DNA of 64,000 nt from Streptomyces sp. NBC_00708 (lineage in GTDB: Bacteria; Actinomycetota; Actinomycetes; Streptomycetales; Streptomycetaceae), in assembly GCA_036226585.1 (NCBI GenBank), contig CP108997.1, positions 6,386,001 through 6,450,000 of the forward strand, in the 5' to 3' direction. A program made the translations under genes and the position numbers. Of this stretch, positions 53,479 through 62,501 are shown piece by piece (the stretch's first letter is position 1; each line of letters starts with the position of its first letter). The notes beneath the pieces were generated by a model. It ran no database searches. It was given only the letters and a program-made list of their open reading frames with translations, and had not been told where the DNA came from.

Positions 53479-55545
53479 ATGGCAGAACTGAACCGCCGCC
53501 GGCTGCTGAAGCTCGCCGGGGGCAGCGTCGCCCTCACCGCCCTGTCGAGCAGCATCGCCCGCGCCGCGTCCCTTCCGGCGCGGGGCAGCACGGGCACCAT
53601 CGAGGACGTCGAGCACATCGTCGTCCTGATGCAGGAGAACCGTTCCTTCGACCACTACTTCGGGACGATGAAGGGCGTACGCGGCTACGGCGACCCGCGT
53701 CCCGTCACGCTGCCCAGCGGGAAGCCGGTGTGGCACCAGGCGGACGCGGTGGGCAAGGAGGTGCTGCCGTTCCGGCCGCCCGCCGACAAGCTGGGCCTGC
53801 AGTTCCTCCAGGACCTGAACCACGACTGGGCGGGCGGCCACCGGGCGTTCAACAAGGGGGCCTACGACCAGTGGGTGCCCGCCAAGACGGCCACCACGAT
53901 GGCCCACCTCACCCGGGAGGACATCCCCTTCCACTACGCGCTCGCCGACGCGTTCACCGTCTGCGACGCGTACCACTGCTCCTTCATCGGGTCGACCGAC
54001 CCCAACCGGTACTACCTGTGGACCGGGTACACCGGCAACGACGGCGCCGGCGGCGGGCCCGAGCTGGGCAACGACGAGAAGGGGTACGGCTGGACCACGT
54101 ACCCCGAGCGGCTGGAGCAGGCCGGGGTGTCCTGGAAGGTGTACCAGGACATCGGTGACGGGCTGGACGCCGCCGGCTCCTGGGGCTGGATCGGTGATGC
54201 GTACCGGGGCACCTACGGGGACAACTCGCTGCTGTACTTCAACAGTTATCGCGACGCCGAGCCCGGCGACGCCCTGTACGACAAGGCCCGCACCGGGAGC
54301 GACCTCAAGAACGGGGGCGGTCTGCTGGACGACCTGAAGGCCGACATCCGGGCCGGGACGCTGCCCTCGGTGTCCTGGATCGCCGCGCCCGAGGCGTACA
54401 GCGAGCACCCCAACTGGCCCGCGAACTACGGCGCCTGGTACATCGCGCAGGTGCTGGACGCGCTCACCTCGGACCCGGAGGTCTGGGGGCGTACCGCCCT
54501 GTTCATCACGTACGACGAGAACGACGGCTTCTTCGACCACGTCGTGCCGCCGTACGTCCCGTCCGGGCCCGCGCAGGGACTGTCCACCGTGGACACCGCC
54601 GCTGACTACTTCCCCGGCGACGCGCGGTACGCGGCGGGACCCTACGGGCTCGGCCAGCGTGTGCCCATGACCGTCGTCTCGCCGTGGAGCACCGGCGGCT
54701 ATGCCTGCTCCGAGGTCTTCGACCACACCTCCGTCATCCGGTTCATGGAGCGGCGTTTCGGTGTGCACGAGCCGCACATCTCGCCCTGGCGGCGGGCCGT
54801 GTGCGGCGACCTCACCTCCGCGTTCGACTTCGGGCGTACGGACGCCTCGGCTCCCGGGCTTCCGTCCACCGCCGCCTACGAGCCCCCGGACGGCGACCGG
54901 CACCCCGACTACGTGCCGGTGCCGCCCGCCACCGGAGCGGTGCCGCCCCAGGAGCCGGGCTCACGGCCCACCCGCCCCCTGCCGTACGCGCCGTTCGTCG
55001 ACGGCACCGCCGATGCGTCCGCCGGGACCTTCCGGCTCACCTTCGGCGGGGGCCCCGGGGCGGGCGCCCAGTTCCTCGTCACGTCCGGCAACCGCACGGA
55101 CGGCCCCTGGACGTACACCGCCCACGCGGGCGCGTCGGTCGCGGACACCTGGAACACCGCGTACTCGAAGGGCGTCACCGACCTCACCGTCCACGGGCCG
55201 AACGGCTTCCTGCGCTCCTTCCGCAGCCCCGGGAAGGCGGCCGGACCGGAGGTGACGGTGCGTCACAACGCCGCCACGGGGGCCCTCGAAGTCACCCTCA
55301 CCCACACCGGGACCGGGTCGGTGCGGCTCACCCTGCGCAGCGCCGCCGCCTACGGGGGCGCGGTGCAGACGGTCACCGTGGGCGCGGGCGCGACCGTCAG
55401 GCGCACCCTCGACCTGCGCCGGAGCAGGCGCTGGTACGACGTCACGGTCACGAGCGACGCGGACGACACCTTCCTGCGGCGCTTCGCCGGGCACGTGGAG
55501 ACGGGCGAGCCCGGGGTGAGCGATCCGGGGCTGCGGACGGGGTGA
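53479..55545 (+). CDS. Phosphocholine-specific phospholipase C, Tat-exported
   Basis: A 688-residue secreted enzyme of the PLC/acid phosphatase family. The N-terminus NRRRLLKLAGGSVALTALSS is a Tat signal with cleavage near ARA at residue 34. The active-site segment is HIVVLMQENRSFDHYFGTMK; the catalytic threonine/serine and metal ligands continue in YDENDGFFDHVVPP. Two C-terminal DUF756 beta domains follow, for example FRLTFGGGPGAGAQFLV. It hydrolyses phosphatidylcholine or sphingomyelin outside the cell, which could supply phosphate or choline. No PHO box was identified in the 233-base upstream gap, in which I see nothing else definite. Confidence 0.93.
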   Translation: MAELNRRRLLKLAGGSVALTALSSSIARAASLPARGSTGTIEDVEHIVVLMQENRSFDHYFGTMKGVRGYGDPRPVTLPSGKPVWHQADAVGKEVLPFRPPADKLGLQFLQDLNHDWAGGHRAFNKGAYDQWVPAKTATTMAHLTREDIPFHYALADAFTVCDAYHCSFIGSTDPNRYYLWTGYTGNDGAGGGPELGNDEKGYGWTTYPERLEQAGVSWKVYQDIGDGLDAAGSWGWIGDAYRGTYGDNSLLYFNSYRDAEPGDALYDKARTGSDLKNGGGLLDDLKADIRAGTLPSVSWIAAPEAYSEHPNWPANYGAWYIAQVLDALTSDPEVWGRTALFITYDENDGFFDHVVPPYVPSGPAQGLSTVDTAADYFPGDARYAAGPYGLGQRVPMTVVSPWSTGGYACSEVFDHTSVIRFMERRFGVHEPHISPWRRAVCGDLTSAFDFGRTDASAPGLPSTAAYEPPDGDRHPDYVPVPPATGAVPPQEPGSRPTRPLPYAPFVDGTADASAGTFRLTFGGGPGAGAQFLVTSGNRTDGPWTYTAHAGASVADTWNTAYSKGVTDLTVHGPNGFLRSFRSPGKAAGPEVTVRHNAATGALEVTLTHTGTGSVRLTLRSAAAYGGAVQTVTVGAGATVRRTLDLRRSRRWYDVTVTSDADDTFLRRFAGHVETGEPGVSDPGLRTG

Positions 55546-55566
55546 GGTACGGGGCGCGTCGGTCCA

Positions 55567-55598
55567 CGGTCCGGAATTGATCGCGATTGACCGGACCG
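55567..55598 (+). terminator. Possible hairpin after the phospholipase gene
   Basis: An 8-bp stem CGGTCCGG/CCGGACCG with a 16-base loop lies 21 bases after the phospholipase stop and before the P450 gene. It could also be an operator, since a TATAGT that may be the P450 -10 box follows about 16 bases later. Confidence 0.45.
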
Positions 55599-55678
55599 CA
55601 CCACACAAACTCCTTATAGTGAACGAGTGTTGACCGCGTGATCTTGACGCGTGCATTCGTCCACAGGAGTCAGGATTC

Positions 55679-56971
55679 ATGACGCGCCCTTCCCCGGCAG
55701 AGTCCGCGCCGGCCACCGCGGCCGCCCCTCCCGGCTGCCCGGCACACTCCGGCGCGGTGCCGCTCTGGGGCCCCGGCTTCCAGGCCGAACCGCAGAGCGT
55801 GTACCGCGCCATGCGGCGCGATCACGGGCCGGTCGTGCCCGTCGAGCTGCCGGGCGGCTTCCCCGCCTGGCTGGTCATCGGATACCGCGAACTCCACCGG
55901 GTCACCAGTGACGGCGCGCTGTTCCCGCGCGACGTGGGCCTCTGGAACCAGTGGCCGCACATCCCCGACGACTGGCCCCTGCTGCCGATGGTCGGGCGCC
56001 CCCTGCCGTCCATCTACTTCAGCGCGGGGGAGGAGCACCAGCGGCACGTCCGCATGGTCGGCCCCGCGCTCGAAGGGGCCGACCCGTTCCGGATCCGCGG
56101 CCACTGCGAGGAGCTGGCCGACCGGCTGATCGACGACCTGTGCGCGCGGGGCACCGCGGACCTCGTCGCCGACTTCTGCGAACCGCTCCCGGTGCTCGTC
56201 CTCGCCCGCCTGATCGGCTTCCCCGACGAGGAGGGCGCCGCGATCGCCCGGGTGCTGAAGGACCTGGCGGACGGCGGCCCCGAGGCGCAGAGCGCCCATC
56301 TGCGCTTCGGTGAGCACATGGCGCGGCTGCTCGCCGCCAAGCGGGCCGAGCCGGGGGACGACGTGACCACCCGGATGCTCGACTTCCCGGAGGAATTCAC
56401 CGACGAGGAGTACACCCTCGACCTGATGGCCGTCACGGCCGCCGGGTACCTGCCCACCGCCGACTGGATCAGCAACTCCGTGCGGCTGATGCTCACCGAG
56501 GACGAGTTCGCCGACTCCATGGCCGGCGGCCGGCGCAGCATCGGCGAGGCCATGAACGAGGTGCTGTGGGAGGACACCCCCACCCAGATCCTCGCCGGCC
56601 GCTGGGCCGCGCGCGACACCGAGCTGGGCGGGCGGCGCATCCGGGCCGGGGACATGCTGCTGCTCGGGCTCGGGGCCGCCAACACCGACCCGCTGATCCG
56701 CCAGGGCATGTCCGGGGGCGGCCTCGCCCAGGGCGGCAACGGCGCGCATCTGGCCTTCAGTCACGGCGAGTACCGGTGCCCCTTCCCGGCCCAGGAGATC
56801 GCCGAGATCATCGCCAGGACCGGCATCGAGGTGCTGCTCGACCGGCTGCCGGACCTCCGGCTCGACGTCCCGGCCGAGGACCTCGTCCGACGGCCCTCCG
56901 CCTTCCTCCGCGGCACCACCGCGCTCCCCGTCCGGTTCACCCCCGTACGCACGACAGGAGACCTCTCGTGA
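55679..56971 (+). CDS. Cytochrome P450 lacking the ExxR arginine (CYP157-like)
   Basis: A 430-residue P450 with a normal fold, but with altered core motifs. The K-helix position reads EVLW at residues 294-297, where nearly all P450s have ExxR. The heme loop reads FSHGEYRCPFPAQEIAEII, with the axial Cys367 kept but the G after it replaced by P. Replacement of the ExxR arginine by W is a known property of Streptomyces CYP157 proteins, which occur next to CYP154-type partners, often in conservons. Here the canonical P450 follows with a four-base overlap. Catalysis may be redirected or absent. AGGAG precedes the ATG. No cvnA-D genes are adjacent. Confidence 0.88.
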   Translation: MTRPSPAESAPATAAAPPGCPAHSGAVPLWGPGFQAEPQSVYRAMRRDHGPVVPVELPGGFPAWLVIGYRELHRVTSDGALFPRDVGLWNQWPHIPDDWPLLPMVGRPLPSIYFSAGEEHQRHVRMVGPALEGADPFRIRGHCEELADRLIDDLCARGTADLVADFCEPLPVLVLARLIGFPDEEGAAIARVLKDLADGGPEAQSAHLRFGEHMARLLAAKRAEPGDDVTTRMLDFPEEFTDEEYTLDLMAVTAAGYLPTADWISNSVRLMLTEDEFADSMAGGRRSIGEAMNEVLWEDTPTQILAGRWAARDTELGGRRIRAGDMLLLGLGAANTDPLIRQGMSGGGLAQGGNGAHLAFSHGEYRCPFPAQEIAEIIARTGIEVLLDRLPDLRLDVPAEDLVRRPSAFLRGTTALPVRFTPVRTTGDLS

Positions 56972-58221
56972 ACTGCCCCCACGCCGCGCAGGCGGCGGCC
57001 CAGCACGGCGCGACCGTCGTCATCGACCCCATGGTCCAGGACCTGGACGGCGAGACGGCCCGGCTGCGCGACGCCGGGCCGCTGGCCCGGATCGAGCTCC
57101 TCGGCGTGCCGGCGTGGACCCTCACCCGGCACGCGGACGCCCGGCGCCTCCTGGTCGACCCGCGGCTGGTGAAGGACATCGACGCCTGGGGGCTGTGGCA
57201 GAGCGGTGAGGTGACGCACGCCTGGCCGCTCATCGGCATGATCGACGCCGGGCGGTCCATGTTCACGGTGGACGGCGCGGAACACCGCCGGCTGCGGACC
57301 AAGACCTCGCAGGCGCTCACGCCCCGCCGTCTGGAGGCGATACGCCCCGACATCGAGAAGTTCACCGCGGAGCTGCTGGACGCGCTGGAGGAGGGCGGCC
57401 GGGACGGGGCCGTCGTCGACCTCAAGTCGGTGTTCGCCCAGCCGCTGCCCATGCGGGTCGTCGGCATGCTGATGGGCGTGGACCCGGCGGAGAACGCCAT
57501 GCTCACCCGTCAGTACAAGAAGTTCTTCTCCATGCTCACCCCGCAGGACGAGCGCCTCGCCCTCCTCGCCGACCTGGACGTCTTCTACACCGGACTCGTA
57601 CGGGAGAAGACCGCGCGGCCCACCGACGACCTGACCTCCGCGCTGATCCTGGCCGAGGAGGGCGGCGAGCCGCTGACCGAGGAGGAGGTCGTCGGCAACC
57701 TCAAGGCCATGGTGGCCGCCGGGCACGAGACCACGATCGGGCTCATCCTCAACGCCGTACGCGCCCTGCTGGCCCACCCCGAGCAGCTGCGGACGGTCCT
57801 GGACGGCGAGGTCTCCTGGGACACCGTGATCGAGGAGACCCTGCGCTGGGACACCCCGACCACCCATCTGCTCATGCGGTTCGCCACCGAGGACATCCAG
57901 GTGGGCGACGGCGTCATCGCCAAGGGCGAGGGCGTGGTGATCTCGTACCGGGTGATCGGACGCGACCCCGAGCAGCACGGCCCCGACGCCGACGCCTTCG
58001 ACATCACGCGCGCCACCCCGATCCGGCACATGACCTTCGGGCACGGCCCGCACATCTGCCCCGGCGCCGCGCTCTCCCGGGTCGAGGCGGGCATCGCCCT
58101 GCCGGCGCTCTTCGCGCGCTTCCCGGGGCTGCGGCTCGCCGTTCCCGACACGGAGCTGCGCAACCTCCCGGTCATGACGCAGAACGACATGGAGTCCTTC
58201 CCGGTGCTGCTCGGCGGCTGA
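56968..58221 (+). CDS. Cytochrome P450, canonical
   Basis: A 417-residue P450. The I-helix oxygen-binding motif is MVAAGHETTIGLI, the K-helix ExxR is ETLR at residues 290-293, and the heme loop is FGHGPHICPGAALSRVEAGI with Cys364. It begins at a GTG overlapping the stop of the preceding P450 (GTGA), so the two are translated together. The partner context and fold suggest a CYP154/CYP156-type enzyme that hydroxylates small hydrophobic molecules such as steroids or polyketides; the substrate is not known. No ferredoxin gene is in the operon, so electrons must come from elsewhere. Confidence 0.92.
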   Translation: MNCPHAAQAAAQHGATVVIDPMVQDLDGETARLRDAGPLARIELLGVPAWTLTRHADARRLLVDPRLVKDIDAWGLWQSGEVTHAWPLIGMIDAGRSMFTVDGAEHRRLRTKTSQALTPRRLEAIRPDIEKFTAELLDALEEGGRDGAVVDLKSVFAQPLPMRVVGMLMGVDPAENAMLTRQYKKFFSMLTPQDERLALLADLDVFYTGLVREKTARPTDDLTSALILAEEGGEPLTEEEVVGNLKAMVAAGHETTIGLILNAVRALLAHPEQLRTVLDGEVSWDTVIEETLRWDTPTTHLLMRFATEDIQVGDGVIAKGEGVVISYRVIGRDPEQHGPDADAFDITRATPIRHMTFGHGPHICPGAALSRVEAGIALPALFARFPGLRLAVPDTELRNLPVMTQNDMESFPVLLGG

Positions 58222-58282
58222 CCCGGTGTGACGGGGGCGGGCGCCGGGCATATCGTGGCAGCAGCCGGGGCCGCCCCCTGAG

Positions 58283-58296
58283 TCGAAGCGCTTCGA
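58283..58296. promoter_or_regulatory. LacI-type operator, upstream copy
   Basis: TCGAAGCGCTTCGA is a perfect 14-bp palindrome with the central CG typical of LacI-family operators. It ends 8 bases before the -35 box of the promoter that serves the downstream LacI gene. Confidence 0.8.
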
Positions 58297-58304
58297 CAGT
58301 GGTC

Positions 58305-58333
58305 TGGACATGCTGTCGTGGCAGGACTAGGCT
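58305..58333 (+). promoter_or_regulatory. Housekeeping-type promoter of the LacI regulator gene
   Basis: TGGACA at 58305-58310 and TAGGCT at 58328-58333 are separated by 17 bases, a good match to the principal sigma factor consensus (one mismatch in the -35). It is flanked on both sides by LacI-type operators, so bound regulator would block it. Confidence 0.75.
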
Positions 58334-58371
58334 CGCGCTGTCTCTCCATGTCACAGGCGGAGAGAGCGGAG

Positions 58372-58384
58372 TCGAAGCGCTTCG
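58372..58384. promoter_or_regulatory. LacI-type operator, downstream copy
   Basis: TCGAAGCGCTTCG repeats the upstream operator with only the last position changed (C for A). It lies about 39 bases after the -10 box and 74 bases before the LacI start. Centre-to-centre spacing to the upstream operator is about 89 bases, which would allow looping. Confidence 0.8.
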
Positions 58385-58458
58385 CCACATCTGACCGGAA
58401 GCGCCGGACCGGACCGTTTCGCGCACCGGGCCCGACGACGTCCGTGAGGGAGAGCTGA

Positions 58459-59466
58459 ATGGTCACCCTGGCCGAGGTCGCGCAGCACGCCGGAGTCTCG
58501 GCGAGCACGGTGAGCTACGTCCTCAGCGGGAAGCGCTCCATCTCCGTCGCCACCCGCGAGCGTGTCGAGCGGAGCATCCAGCAGCTCGGCTACCACCCCA
58601 ACGCCGGGGCCCGCGCGCTGGCCAGCAGCCGGTCGAACATCATCGCGCTCATGGTGCCGCTGCGCACCGACATGTATGTGCCCGTGATGATGGAGATCGC
58701 CATCGCGGTCGCCACCACCGCCCGCACCCACGGCTACGACGTCCTCCTCCTCACCGGTGAGGAGGGCCCCGCCGCGGTGCGGCGGATCGCCGGCAGCTCG
58801 CTGGCCGACGCCATGATCCTGATGGACGTCGAACTCCACGACGAGCGGCTGCCGTTGCTGCGCGAGACCGACCGGGCCGCCGTGCTCATCGGCCTGCCCG
58901 CGGACACCACCGGACTGACCTGCGTGGACCTGGACTTCGAGGCCACCGGCGCGCTCTGCGTGGAACACCTGGCCGGTCTCGGGCACCGTGAGATCGCCGT
59001 CATCGGTGAGGCCGCGGCGGTGTACGAACGGCACACCGGGTTCGCCGAACGCACCGTCGACGGCGTCCGGGCCAAGGCGCAGGAGACCGGGGTGCGCGTC
59101 CTGCACCGGCCGTGCGAGGGCGGATACGCGGCGATGGCGCAGACGCTGTCGCGGATATTCGACGAGCGCCCCGGCACCACGGGCTTCATCGTGCAGAACG
59201 AGGCGGCGGTCGAACCGCTGCTCAACCTCTTGCGGCAGCAGGGCCGGGCCGTGCCCGAGGACGTGTCGGTGGTCGCGATCTGCCCCGAGCAGGTGGCCTC
59301 CCAGGCCTCCGTGCGGCTCACCTCCGTCGCCATACCGGCCCAGGAGATGGGGCGCCGCTCCGTCGAGCAGGTTGTCGCCAAGCTCTCCGGCCGGGGCACG
59401 GACGAGGTGGAGCTGCTGGCGCCCGAGCTGACGGTGCGCGAGAGCACCGGGCCCGCCCCGGTGTGA
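58459..59466 (+). CDS. LacI-family transcriptional regulator
   Basis: A 335-residue repressor. The N-terminal helix-turn-helix is VTLAEVAQHAGVSASTVSYV with the hinge LGYHPNAGARALASSRS, followed by a periplasmic-binding-like sugar sensor (HLAGLGHREIAVIGE, GFIVQNEAAVEPLLNLLRQQ). GAGGGAGAG stands a few bases before the ATG. Two identical-core operators flank its own promoter, so it is autoregulated. It converges on a glycoside hydrolase operon, which it probably also controls; no copy of the operator is visible before the GH12 or GH95 gene, so the controlling site is likely ahead of the GH42 gene, beyond the window. Confidence 0.93.
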   Translation: MVTLAEVAQHAGVSASTVSYVLSGKRSISVATRERVERSIQQLGYHPNAGARALASSRSNIIALMVPLRTDMYVPVMMEIAIAVATTARTHGYDVLLLTGEEGPAAVRRIAGSSLADAMILMDVELHDERLPLLRETDRAAVLIGLPADTTGLTCVDLDFEATGALCVEHLAGLGHREIAVIGEAAAVYERHTGFAERTVDGVRAKAQETGVRVLHRPCEGGYAAMAQTLSRIFDERPGTTGFIVQNEAAVEPLLNLLRQQGRAVPEDVSVVAICPEQVASQASVRLTSVAIPAQEMGRRSVEQVVAKLSGRGTDEVELLAPELTVRESTGPAPV

Positions 59467-59469
59467 CCG

Positions 59470-59503
59470 AGCGGGCCGGCCCCCGCGCGTGGGCCGGCCC
59501 GCT
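59470..59503. terminator. Bidirectional hairpin terminator
   Basis: A perfect 13-bp stem AGCGGGCCGGCCC/GGGCCGGCCCGCT with an 8-base loop, between the convergent LacI and GH12 genes. Confidence 0.85.
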
Positions 59504-59515
59504 GGGGTGCGCGGA

Positions 59516-60229
59516 TCAGCTGGAGGAGACGCCGAACCCGTTCGTACGGAAGTCGAGACCGCCCGCCGACGAGGTGATCTCGTAGCCGAACTGGACGTCA
59601 CCGATGGTCTCGTTGCCCCACCAGCCCTTGGTGTCCTTGATCCACTTCAGGATCGGCAGGATGTCCACGGTCCCCGAGGTGGAGTCCGACGTCCGCAGGA
59701 ACGAGAAGACCTGGTTGGAACCGTTGTCGCCCTTGTAGACGGTCCAGGTGTGCCCGCCCAGCGTCAGCGTGCCCTGCGAGGTGCCCAACGGGCCCACGGC
59801 GCCGTTGTAGTTGACCCACAGCATGACCTCATAGTCGTAGTCGCTGTCCCAGATGTCGTACGAGGTGTTGTAGGCGCCGGACGACGGGACGGTGACGTTG
59901 TACGTGCTGGTGAGCGACGACAGCGAGCCGATCGGCTTGTTCACCACCTTCTTGGCGTTCGGGTACGACTTGATGCCGCCCGTGTTCGGGTGGTCCGCCC
60001 ACACGCCCCAGTTGGACGAGGAGTTGGCCCAGATGGACTGGGCGCCCGCGCCGGAGCCCCAGATGTTGTTGTACAGGGTGTAGTTGTCGGAGGTGGTGTA
60101 CGTGCCCCACTGGTCCGACGAGGACCAGACGGCGGCCTGGGCGGGGGCGGCGGCGAAGCCGACGAGGGCCGCCAGCGCCACCGCCGGGGTCAGCGCGAGC
60201 CTGTTGAGGGTACGGGTGCGTCGTGCCAT
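59516..60229 (-). CDS. Glycoside hydrolase family 12 endoglucanase or xyloglucanase, secreted
   Basis: A 237-residue beta-jelly-roll enzyme. A signal peptide occupies residues 1-32 (LALTPAVALAALVGFAAAPA, then QA). The mature domain follows GH12 order: QWGTYTTSDNYTLYNNIWGS, then YDIWDSDYDYEVMLWVNYNG with the nucleophile glutamate in EVMLWV, and VQFGYEITSSAGGLDF with the acid/base glutamate. It cuts internal beta-1,4-glucan bonds with retention. There is no cellulose-binding module, unlike many Streptomyces GH12 enzymes. It is last in an operon with GH95 and GH42 (31 bases after GH95), which favours xyloglucan over plain cellulose as the substrate. Confidence 0.9.
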   Translation of the reverse strand: MARRTRTLNRLALTPAVALAALVGFAAAPAQAAVWSSSDQWGTYTTSDNYTLYNNIWGSGAGAQSIWANSSSNWGVWADHPNTGGIKSYPNAKKVVNKPIGSLSSLTSTYNVTVPSSGAYNTSYDIWDSDYDYEVMLWVNYNGAVGPLGTSQGTLTLGGHTWTVYKGDNGSNQVFSFLRTSDSTSGTVDILPILKWIKDTKGWWGNETIGDVQFGYEITSSAGGLDFRTNGFGVSSS

Positions 60230-60260
60230 GGTCGTCCTTCCATGGTGGGTGGGGGGAGTG

Positions 60261-62501
60261 CTACCGCGGCCGGAGTTCCAGGACGCGGTCCACGCCGGCC
60301 ATCAGCTCCAGCGGAGCCGAGGGGGAGCCGGCGGAGGCTTCGGTGAGCGCGCTGCCGTCGCCCGTACGCACATCGACACGGGCGTCACGCGTCGGCCGCA
60401 GTACGGCCCTCGCGGTGCCGTCGGCCGACCAGCTCAGGTCCAGGGCGGCGCCGAACCGCGTACGCACACCGCGCAGTTCACCGCCCGGGCAGCCCGATAG
60501 GGGCGCGGGCAGCAGCACCAGCCGGTGCGGCGTCGACTGCACCAGGGACTCGATCACGGCGGCCGGCAGGGCGTGCGCCGCGTCCGCGTTGTACACGTTG
60601 CGCGACGGGTAGTGGGCGCTCATCAGCGAGTCGTGGAAGAAGTCGCCCGCCAGCACGGACCGGACCGCGGCCGAGGCCCGCGCCCCGTCCCGCAGCCGCG
60701 CCGCGATCAGTGCGTGGTGCAGATGGCCGTGCGCCGAGTCGTTCTCCGCGCCGCGCAGTTCGAGCGCCCGGTGCGCGGCGGCGGCCAGCTCGGGCGTGTC
60801 GTACGGATTGATCGCGTCCAGCGGCCACACCGGATACAGGTGGCTGAGATGGCGGTGGTCGTACGTCTCCGCCAGACCCGGCCACGCCCACTCGGCGAGC
60901 GCGCCGTCCTCGTTGACCCGGTACTCCGCGAGCCGGTCCGCCAGCGCCCGGCGGCGCGCGGCGGCCGGGTCGCCGGGGCAGCGGTCGGCCGAGGCGGTGA
61001 GCGCGTGCCGGGCCGCCGCCAGGTCCATCGTCGCGTCGACCGTGCCCCAGCTCGCGTTGGCCGGACGGTTCTCCGGCGAGTACGAGGGCACCACGGCCAC
61101 CCGCCCGTCGGGGCCGGTCCGCGTGAGGAAGTCCTCGTAGAACAGGGCCGTTTCGTGCAGGGCGGCGGTCAGCCGGGGGTCCTCCGAGCCCGTCGTCTCG
61201 GCGTGCTCGATCAGGGGCTCCAGGAGCCAGTCCGCGCCGGCCGTCCACAGATGCAGCGGGTAGGCACGCTGGTAGTGGCGGGTGTGCCCGGACTCGCCGT
61301 CCGTGTGCGACGGGGCCACGACGCCACGCGCGCCGAACACCGCACGCGCGTTGTCCCGCCAGTCCGCCAGCTGCCCGTACACCAGGGCGGCATGCGCCTC
61401 GGACACCTCGGGCAGAGCCGCCGCGGCGGCCGAGGCGATCTGCAGATTGAGGTTGGCGTTCGTGGTGAACGCCCCCGACCACGCGGTGTCCCAGTCGCCC
61501 GTCCACAGCCCGGTCAGCCGGGGCGGCAGGGCCCCGGACGCGGACAGCAGGTGGTAGCGGCCCGCCGCGAACAGCCGCTCCAGCAGCGCCGGGCTCTCCG
61601 GCCGCCGGACCAGCTCGCTCCCGGGAAGCAGCCGTTCGGCCGGGTCGGCGTCCAGGGTGAGCGACGCCCGCTCGAAGGCCGGCCGGTGCAGGGCCACATG
61701 GCGGGCGAACAGGGTGGCGTAGTCGTCGCCCGGCAGCGCGGCGCACTCCGCCGCCAGGTCGAGATGGCCCGCGTGCCGGCGCACCCGGGTGAGCAGCAGC
61801 AGGCTCCTCGCCCCCTCGACCCGGACGCCCTCGCCCACCACCGAGACCCGCCCGCCCTCCGTGCGGAGCACCGTCACACCGGTGTACGCGAGGTCACTGT
61901 CGGGGTAGCCCGCGCGCAGCGTCAGCCGGGCGCCGTCCGGGGTCAGCACGGTGCTGCGCCCGACGGCCAGCCGCGGCGGGGCGCCCGGCAGGGCGTGGTC
62001 CAGGGTCACGTCCACGGCGAGCCCCGGGCCCGTGACGTGCTGGACGATCACGTCGTCGGCGCGCGAGACGAAGACCCGGCCGCACCGGCTCTCGCAGGCG
62101 GCCGTGATCTGACCGGTGGCGAAGTCGACGGAGCGCCGGTAGTCCGCGAGCGGGTCCGGGGGCGCGTTGCCGGGGACGGGGCGGACGCGGGTCCGGAACG
62201 CGGGGTGGAAGGGCTGCACCCACACCAGGGGCCGCCCCGCACCGAAGTGCTCCGCCGCCAGGGTGTCCCCGGACAACAGGGCGCTCTGCAACCGGTCCAG
62301 CCGGTCCGCGAGTTCGGGCGGACGGACGTGCTCACTGCCGTTGGGCCGTACCAGGGTGTGGTGGGTGACGACCACCCGGTCGTCGGCCGGGTCGCCGTAC
62401 ACCATGGCCCCGTGCCGGCCGTTGCCCGCGAGGAAGGCGTCCTCCCAGCGGGCGGCGGGGCGCGGCTCCCAGGTGCCGTCGATGTCCGTGCGTCCGGTCA
62501 T
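60261..62501 (-). CDS. Glycoside hydrolase family 95 (alpha-L-fucosidase-type)
   Basis: A 746-residue inverting enzyme with the GH95 layout: an N-terminal beta domain (WEDAFLAGNGRHGAMVYGDP), a linker and an (alpha/alpha)6 barrel. Catalytic elements are the two asparagines in TTNANLNLQIA, the acid glutamate in VPSYSPENRPAN, and the aspartate in NVYNADAAHALP, the equivalent of IDGNFG. It removes alpha-1,2-linked fucose, or galactose in some members, from plant or host glycans. No signal peptide is evident, so it acts inside the cell on imported oligosaccharides. Its ATG overlaps the GH42 stop by four bases (ATGA). Confidence 0.88.
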   Translation of the reverse strand: MTGRTDIDGTWEPRPAARWEDAFLAGNGRHGAMVYGDPADDRVVVTHHTLVRPNGSEHVRPPELADRLDRLQSALLSGDTLAAEHFGAGRPLVWVQPFHPAFRTRVRPVPGNAPPDPLADYRRSVDFATGQITAACESRCGRVFVSRADDVIVQHVTGPGLAVDVTLDHALPGAPPRLAVGRSTVLTPDGARLTLRAGYPDSDLAYTGVTVLRTEGGRVSVVGEGVRVEGARSLLLLTRVRRHAGHLDLAAECAALPGDDYATLFARHVALHRPAFERASLTLDADPAERLLPGSELVRRPESPALLERLFAAGRYHLLSASGALPPRLTGLWTGDWDTAWSGAFTTNANLNLQIASAAAAALPEVSEAHAALVYGQLADWRDNARAVFGARGVVAPSHTDGESGHTRHYQRAYPLHLWTAGADWLLEPLIEHAETTGSEDPRLTAALHETALFYEDFLTRTGPDGRVAVVPSYSPENRPANASWGTVDATMDLAAARHALTASADRCPGDPAAARRRALADRLAEYRVNEDGALAEWAWPGLAETYDHRHLSHLYPVWPLDAINPYDTPELAAAAHRALELRGAENDSAHGHLHHALIAARLRDGARASAAVRSVLAGDFFHDSLMSAHYPSRNVYNADAAHALPAAVIESLVQSTPHRLVLLPAPLSGCPGGELRGVRTRFGAALDLSWSADGTARAVLRPTRDARVDVRTGDGSALTEASAGSPSAPLELMAGVDRVLELRPR

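Noticed and set aside
55679..58221. Full conservon (cvn) operon
   Set aside because: The P450 pair resembles the conservon P450s, but the sensor kinase, roadblock, DUF742 and GTPase genes are absent; a phospholipase and a LacI gene flank the pair.
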